Source: Bacteroidia bacterium (lineage in GTDB: Bacteria > Bacteroidota > Bacteroidia > UKL13-3). From it: 64,000 nucleotides of DNA. The DNA is taken from the NCBI GenBank assembly GCA_023151275.1, contig JAKLJI010000004.1:87891-151890 (forward strand). The letters are read 5' to 3'. Below the pieces are notes generated by a model. It was not told where the DNA came from, did no database searches, and saw only the letters and a list, made by a program, of their open reading frames with translations. Shown one piece after another: positions 60,372 through 64,000 of this stretch (positions are counted from its first letter, which is position 1; the number at the start of each line of letters is the position of its first letter). Made by a program: the position numbers and the translations under genes.

Positions 60372-60705
60372 GCGTATGCGGATTCTCCCGATAGAGGCAA
60401 CAACCGGGCAGTTCTGAATAGACCGAATCGGGAGCTGTTGCTTTTTCGGTATCGTGGCCTGATTTGGCAATTAATTCATGGATTTTTTCCAAAGAAATTT
60501 TGGTGGGATTGTAAACCACAACCAATTCTTTGGATTTGATATTCCATTCGGCCATTTTTATTCCTTTTTGGTCGAGCGCATTTTCAATGCGTGCCTTGCA
60601 TTGGGAGCAGTTGCCAAAAACTTTTAAAGTTGTTTTTTCGGTTTTGTTTTGGGCGTTAACCTGCAATCCCAGCAGGATAACCACCAATAGCATTAGATTT
60701 TTCAT
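60361..60705 (-). CDS. Periplasmic heavy-metal-associated (HMA) domain protein
   Basis: Signal peptide; TLKVFGNCSQCKARIENALDQKGIKMAEWNIKSKELVVVYNPTKISLEKIHELI. Confidence 0.9.
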   Translation of the reverse strand: MKNLMLLVVILLGLQVNAQNKTEKTTLKVFGNCSQCKARIENALDQKGIKMAEWNIKSKELVVVYNPTKISLEKIHELIAKSGHDTEKATAPDSVYSELPGCCLYRENPHTHED

Positions 60706-61769
60706 TCTGGTTTTTTGAAGTTAGGGTTGGTTAAAAATTCGGTATCGCTCAGCGATTTCATAAAGGCCACTAAATCGGATTTCTCTTGCTGACTTAAGCG
60801 CAGGCCTTTGGCAATGATTTCCATATTTTCATCCAAATTGGGAGAGTTGGTTTTAACATCATCACTGTAATGATTTACCACTTCTTCCAGAGTTTTGAAT
60901 CGGCTATCATGCATATAAGGAGCCGTTTCGGCAATATTGCGCAAGGTGGGCACTTTGAATTTGCCATCATCAGTAGGGAGTCCGGTAACCTTTCCACGTC
61001 CGCGGTCCGTAAAACGGGTATCGAGGCCATTGTTGCGCAGGGCATCGTCGGTAAGCAATACGTCTGAATGGCAATGGTTGCAATCGGCTTTGCCAAAGAA
61101 TAGGGCTAAACCCCTTTTTTCCTGAGCATTCAAGGCATTGGTATCTCCTTCAAAATAGTATTTGTCGAAGCGCGAGTTGAAGGAAACTAGGGTGCGCTCA
61201 AACTGGGCAATGGCTTTAGTTACCAGGTTTGAGTCGATTGTACGCGTGCCAAATGCTTTGAAAAACAAGCCCGGATAAATGGGGTCTTTTTGTAAACGCT
61301 CTACCACAACAGGCCAGGTATTGCGCATTTCAATGGGATTGGTAACCGGATCATGCGCTTGTGCCTCAAGCGTAGTTCTTCGGCCATCCCAAAATAGGTA
61401 ATTCGACCAAGCGAGGTTAATAATTTGCATGGCGTTTCTATCGCCTATTGCCCCATTGGTTCCTTTGCTGAATGCGGCGGTATCTGTAAATCCTGCCGTT
61501 TGCAAATGGCAGCTGGCGCAGCTTTGGGTTTGATTATCGCTCAGCATGGGTTCGTAAAACAGCTTTCTACCTAAACTAATTCCTTCAACCGTTAATGGGT
61601 TGGAAGGATTGGTAGGCATTGGGCTTAAAAAGGTACTTACCCAAGAAGGTATGGCAACATTGTAGGGAGTTGGTGAATACACTTCTGAGGTGTTGCTTGG
61701 AGTTTCGGTTTTGCTGCATGCAAAAACAACTGCTCCCAGAAGAAGCAGAACAAACAAACGCTGTTTCAT
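60702..61769 (-). CDS. Di-heme cytochrome c peroxidase (MauG/CcpA family)
   Basis: Two CxxCH motifs: CASCHLQTAGF and CNHCHSDVLL; LGRKLFYEPMLSDNQTQSCASCH. Confidence 0.93.
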   Translation of the reverse strand: MKQRLFVLLLLGAVVFACSKTETPSNTSEVYSPTPYNVAIPSWVSTFLSPMPTNPSNPLTVEGISLGRKLFYEPMLSDNQTQSCASCHLQTAGFTDTAAFSKGTNGAIGDRNAMQIINLAWSNYLFWDGRRTTLEAQAHDPVTNPIEMRNTWPVVVERLQKDPIYPGLFFKAFGTRTIDSNLVTKAIAQFERTLVSFNSRFDKYYFEGDTNALNAQEKRGLALFFGKADCNHCHSDVLLTDDALRNNGLDTRFTDRGRGKVTGLPTDDGKFKVPTLRNIAETAPYMHDSRFKTLEEVVNHYSDDVKTNSPNLDENMEIIAKGLRLSQQEKSDLVAFMKSLSDTEFLTNPNFKKPE

Positions 61770-61770
61770 A

Positions 61771-62535
61771 TCAATTGAAAATTACAGGTTGTTGCAGGTG
61801 TTTGCCACTTTTCAAATCCAAAGAAACGATGTACATGCCCTTAGCAAAAGCGCTGATATCAAGTTGCACATCTCCAGACAGAACCTCTTTTTCTAATAAG
61901 GTTTTACCGCTGATGTCCATAATCCGCAAGGTTGCAGATTCTGGAAGATTAAATAGCGTTAGGCTTTCGCTAGCCGGGTTTGGATACAGTTTAATTTGAA
62001 GGACTTTCCATTCATTGATGCTGCTTACTCCGCTTATTGAATTGTTAATTGCAGTAGTTATTTTGGCATTCTCGGATGGCGAATAACCTTGTTTTACATA
62101 GTAAACAGCTCTGTCTTTTGGACCTGCAACTACAATTGTTGGCATTCCCATTCCGCCATAGTATTCTACCTCTGCACTTCCTTTTTCGCGAATGGGGTAG
62201 GGGAAGCCGTTTGTAGATTGCCAGTTTAGCAAATTGGTACATTCGTAAAAATCGCTGTAGCCAATTTGGATTAGTTTCACTTTTCCCGGATTGCTTTGCT
62301 GAAAGGACTCAAGAACAGATTTCAGGCCTTTTCCTGCTGTAATGCAAGGGGCGCAATTGGGAATCATAACATATTCAAGTAGTACGGTATAACCTGAATC
62401 CAGGAGTCCGTATAAATGTTGCCGATTTCCTTTGCAATCGGTCATGTCAAAATCAAGCGCGGTGCTTTGGGCTTGAGTAGTTTGTATATTTAATAGAGAA
62501 ACGAGTAGGGCAATGCCCACAATAAGGTTTTTCAT
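61771..62535 (-). CDS. Secreted thioredoxin-fold protein with T9SS sorting domain
   Basis: VMIPNCAPCITAGKGL CxxC; IKLYPNPASESLTLFNLPESATLRIMDISGKTLLEKEV...GMYIVSLDLKSGKHLQQPVIFN. Confidence 0.8.
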   Translation of the reverse strand: MKNLIVGIALLVSLLNIQTTQAQSTALDFDMTDCKGNRQHLYGLLDSGYTVLLEYVMIPNCAPCITAGKGLKSVLESFQQSNPGKVKLIQIGYSDFYECTNLLNWQSTNGFPYPIREKGSAEVEYYGGMGMPTIVVAGPKDRAVYYVKQGYSPSENAKITTAINNSISGVSSINEWKVLQIKLYPNPASESLTLFNLPESATLRIMDISGKTLLEKEVLSGDVQLDISAFAKGMYIVSLDLKSGKHLQQPVIFN

Positions 62536-62643
62536 GAAAAGAATTGATTTTTGTTTTTGTGAAAAGAAATAAGAAAATGCGCCATACGCGCTTAAACCTA
62601 AGTTGATTTAAAATGCGAACATTCAAAATCAAAATTTCAGGTC

Positions 62644-63030
62644 CTAAATTCTAAAAATCTGCAATTCACTTAAAAAATCAAGACTTCGACAGGCCGGTTC
62701 TTTCGGCCTCGGCGTTTGGGATTTGAGCCCAATTAGGTCAATTGGAGAACAATCTTTAACCAAATAATCCAACAAAATACTTGAAGCAATTGGTTTTTTC
62801 AGTTGAATACTGCTTTCGGTAATGGGGGTGTCCGGTATTGCAGGAGAAAGCATTACATCTGAGCAGCAATCGGTATTGCCCATATCTGCGCATTCGCATG
62901 GGTCCTTTACCGCATGATCACCCAAAGCAAATTCGGTTAGCACATCGCCGCAATAATGCAAACTAGCCTTTAGGTTCATAGATGAACCTAAAAACAAGAG
63001 GATTAGCAGAAAGGAGAGTGCTTTTTTCAT
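62644..63030 (-). CDS. HYC_CC_PP-type small secreted protein
   Basis: Signal peptide, LHYCGD, CECADMG, CC pair; start ATG at 63030. Confidence 0.7.
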   Translation of the reverse strand: MKKALSFLLILLFLGSSMNLKASLHYCGDVLTEFALGDHAVKDPCECADMGNTDCCSDVMLSPAIPDTPITESSIQLKKPIASSILLDYLVKDCSPIDLIGLKSQTPRPKEPACRSLDFLSELQIFRI

Positions 63031-63039
63031 TTTGCAGTA

Positions 63040-63070
63040 CAAGTATAGTACATACTTTGTTAATACCCAA
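63040..63070 (-). promoter_or_regulatory. Candidate Bacteroidota promoter/operator for the metal operon
   Basis: Minus strand TTG-N20-TATACTTG (near TANNTTTG), overlapping dyad AAGTAT-N5-ATACTT at 63041-63057. Confidence 0.4.
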
Positions 63071-63082
63071 GTGCTAACACTC

Positions 63083-63120
63083 CATAAGTAAGGGCCAATT
63101 GCAATTGGCCCTTACTTATG
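63083..63120. repeat. 38-bp perfect palindrome
   Basis: CATAAGTAAGGGCCAATTGCAATTGGCCCTTACTTATG equals its own reverse complement. Confidence 0.9.
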
Positions 63121-63357
63121 GGCCGACAGCCTTTTGCAATGGGCTTTTGGGTCAAGTGGGAACTCCTAAGCAAAATCTTGCTTTTCAATGGTTGATTTGT
63201 TATTTTTATAGAATGAAAAAAGAGAAAATCATTGAAACTATTTCCAAGCTTCCGCCTGAATTTGAATTGGAAGTTTTGCTAGAAAAGCTGGTTTTCATTG
63301 ATTGTCACGTCCTGAAATAAGTTGACCGTTTTGAAGTCAAAACTTTAAAACAAACAT

Positions 63358-63741
63358 ATGGCCAACCGAAAAGAATTTAGCCTGAGTCAGGCAGAACGCA
63401 GAAGAAGAACTTTCAGTGAGGAGTTCAAGAAGAAAAAGGTACGTGAGATTGAGAAAAAAGTGACTACAATTTCAGAGATTAGTGCAGCCTATGAAGTTCG
63501 GCCATGGGCCGTAAGGCTATGGCTAAGAAAGTATAGTTCGAATCAAAAGAAAGGAGAACGTCTAATAGTGGAATCAGAAAGTGACACAAAGAAGATTGTA
63601 GAGCTACAGTGTAGAATAGCTGATTTAGAGCGCTTGCTGGGACAGAAAGAGGTGTTTATCACTTACCAGGAGAAGCTTATTGAGCTAGCAGAAAAGACCT
63701 ATGGCATTGACATAAAAAAAAACTCAGAAACGAAGTCATAA
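63358..63741 (+). CDS. IS3-family OrfA (HTH transposase subunit)
   Basis: TFSEEFKKKKVREIEKKVTTISEISAAYEVRPWAVRLWLRKY followed by a leucine-zipper-like region. Confidence 0.85.
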   Translation: MANRKEFSLSQAERRRRTFSEEFKKKKVREIEKKVTTISEISAAYEVRPWAVRLWLRKYSSNQKKGERLIVESESDTKKIVELQCRIADLERLLGQKEVFITYQEKLIELAEKTYGIDIKKNSETKS

Positions 63742-64000
63742 TTTGGTTTTGGCAGCATCGAGAGATATTGGACTGTAGCTTAAACTTCTTCTATCAAAGC
63801 CTCAATACAAGCAAACAAGCTATACACCAGTACATTGAAAGAGAAATGCAAATGCTGGAGCTTACTTCCAATTTGGAGATAATCGTTTGTCAAATACGCA
63901 ATGAGCATCCAACCATGGCATTGAAAAGTATGTATACGATGATAAAGCCTCAGGGCATAGGTAGAGATAAATTCATGGAGCTTTGCAAGGAAAAGGGTTA
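63716..64000 (+). CDS. IS3-family OrfB, N-terminal part, expressed by -1 frameshift
   Basis: -1 frame KKKLRNEVIIWFWQHREILDCSLNFFYQSLNTSKQAIHQYIEREM...IRNEHPTMALKSMYTMIKPQGIGRDKFMELC. Confidence 0.75.

Larger units (their letters stand above)
63303..64000 (+). mobile_element. IS3-family insertion sequence (left part, truncated by window end)
   Basis: Left end TGTCACGTCCTGAAATAAGTTGACC; OrfA 63358-63741; OrfB continues in the -1 frame to the window end. Confidence 0.8.

Noticed and set aside
1-64000. Canonical defence islands (CRISPR-Cas, restriction-modification, CBASS, retrons, Gabija etc.) or a prophage
   Set aside because: No Cas, methyltransferase/restriction, cyclase, reverse transcriptase or phage structural genes could be recognised in any listed ORF.

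Overview
64-kb window from a Bacteroidota chromosome. The lineage call rests on many T9SS-type C-terminal sorting domains, a PorV/PorQ-like protein, TonB receptors, TANNTTTG-type promoters and a Rho with a large Asn/Arg-rich insert. Most of the window is ordinary housekeeping or accessory content: greA, HIT, ruvC, recO, comEC-like, rho, two photolyase-family genes, a CarH-like B12/MerR regulator, a PNGase F-like secreted protein, an ALDH/DUF779/AraC trio and a probable copper-handling operon. The most interesting signals are not conventional genes. (1) A 167-bp MITE-like element has two well-preserved copies (40179-40345 and 48885-49051, opposite orientation), each with ~22-bp imperfect terminal inverted repeats and its own 5-bp target duplication (TTTAT and TTGAA). 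A third, decayed copy lies at 38049-38213, and all three sit just behind intrinsic terminators. (2) A RAYT (REP-associated tyrosine transposase) gene carries REP-like hairpins upstream of and inside its own reading frame, including an in-frame 60-bp tandem array. (3) A GIY-YIG ORF lies between an intact tRNA-Asn and a degenerate tRNA-Asn copy, and its C-terminus is encoded by the pseudo-tRNA. (4) A compact multi-hairpin non-coding element lies at about 57.82-58.05 kb. (5) A PIN/antitoxin pair, with a frameshifted toxin and an antitoxin missed by the ORF track, lies between 57-bp direct repeats of a neighbouring gene's 3' end. Three loci look frame-disrupted (hybrid kinase, PIN toxin, PNGase F-like T9SS domain). 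All family calls come from reading motifs by eye; no database search was run.
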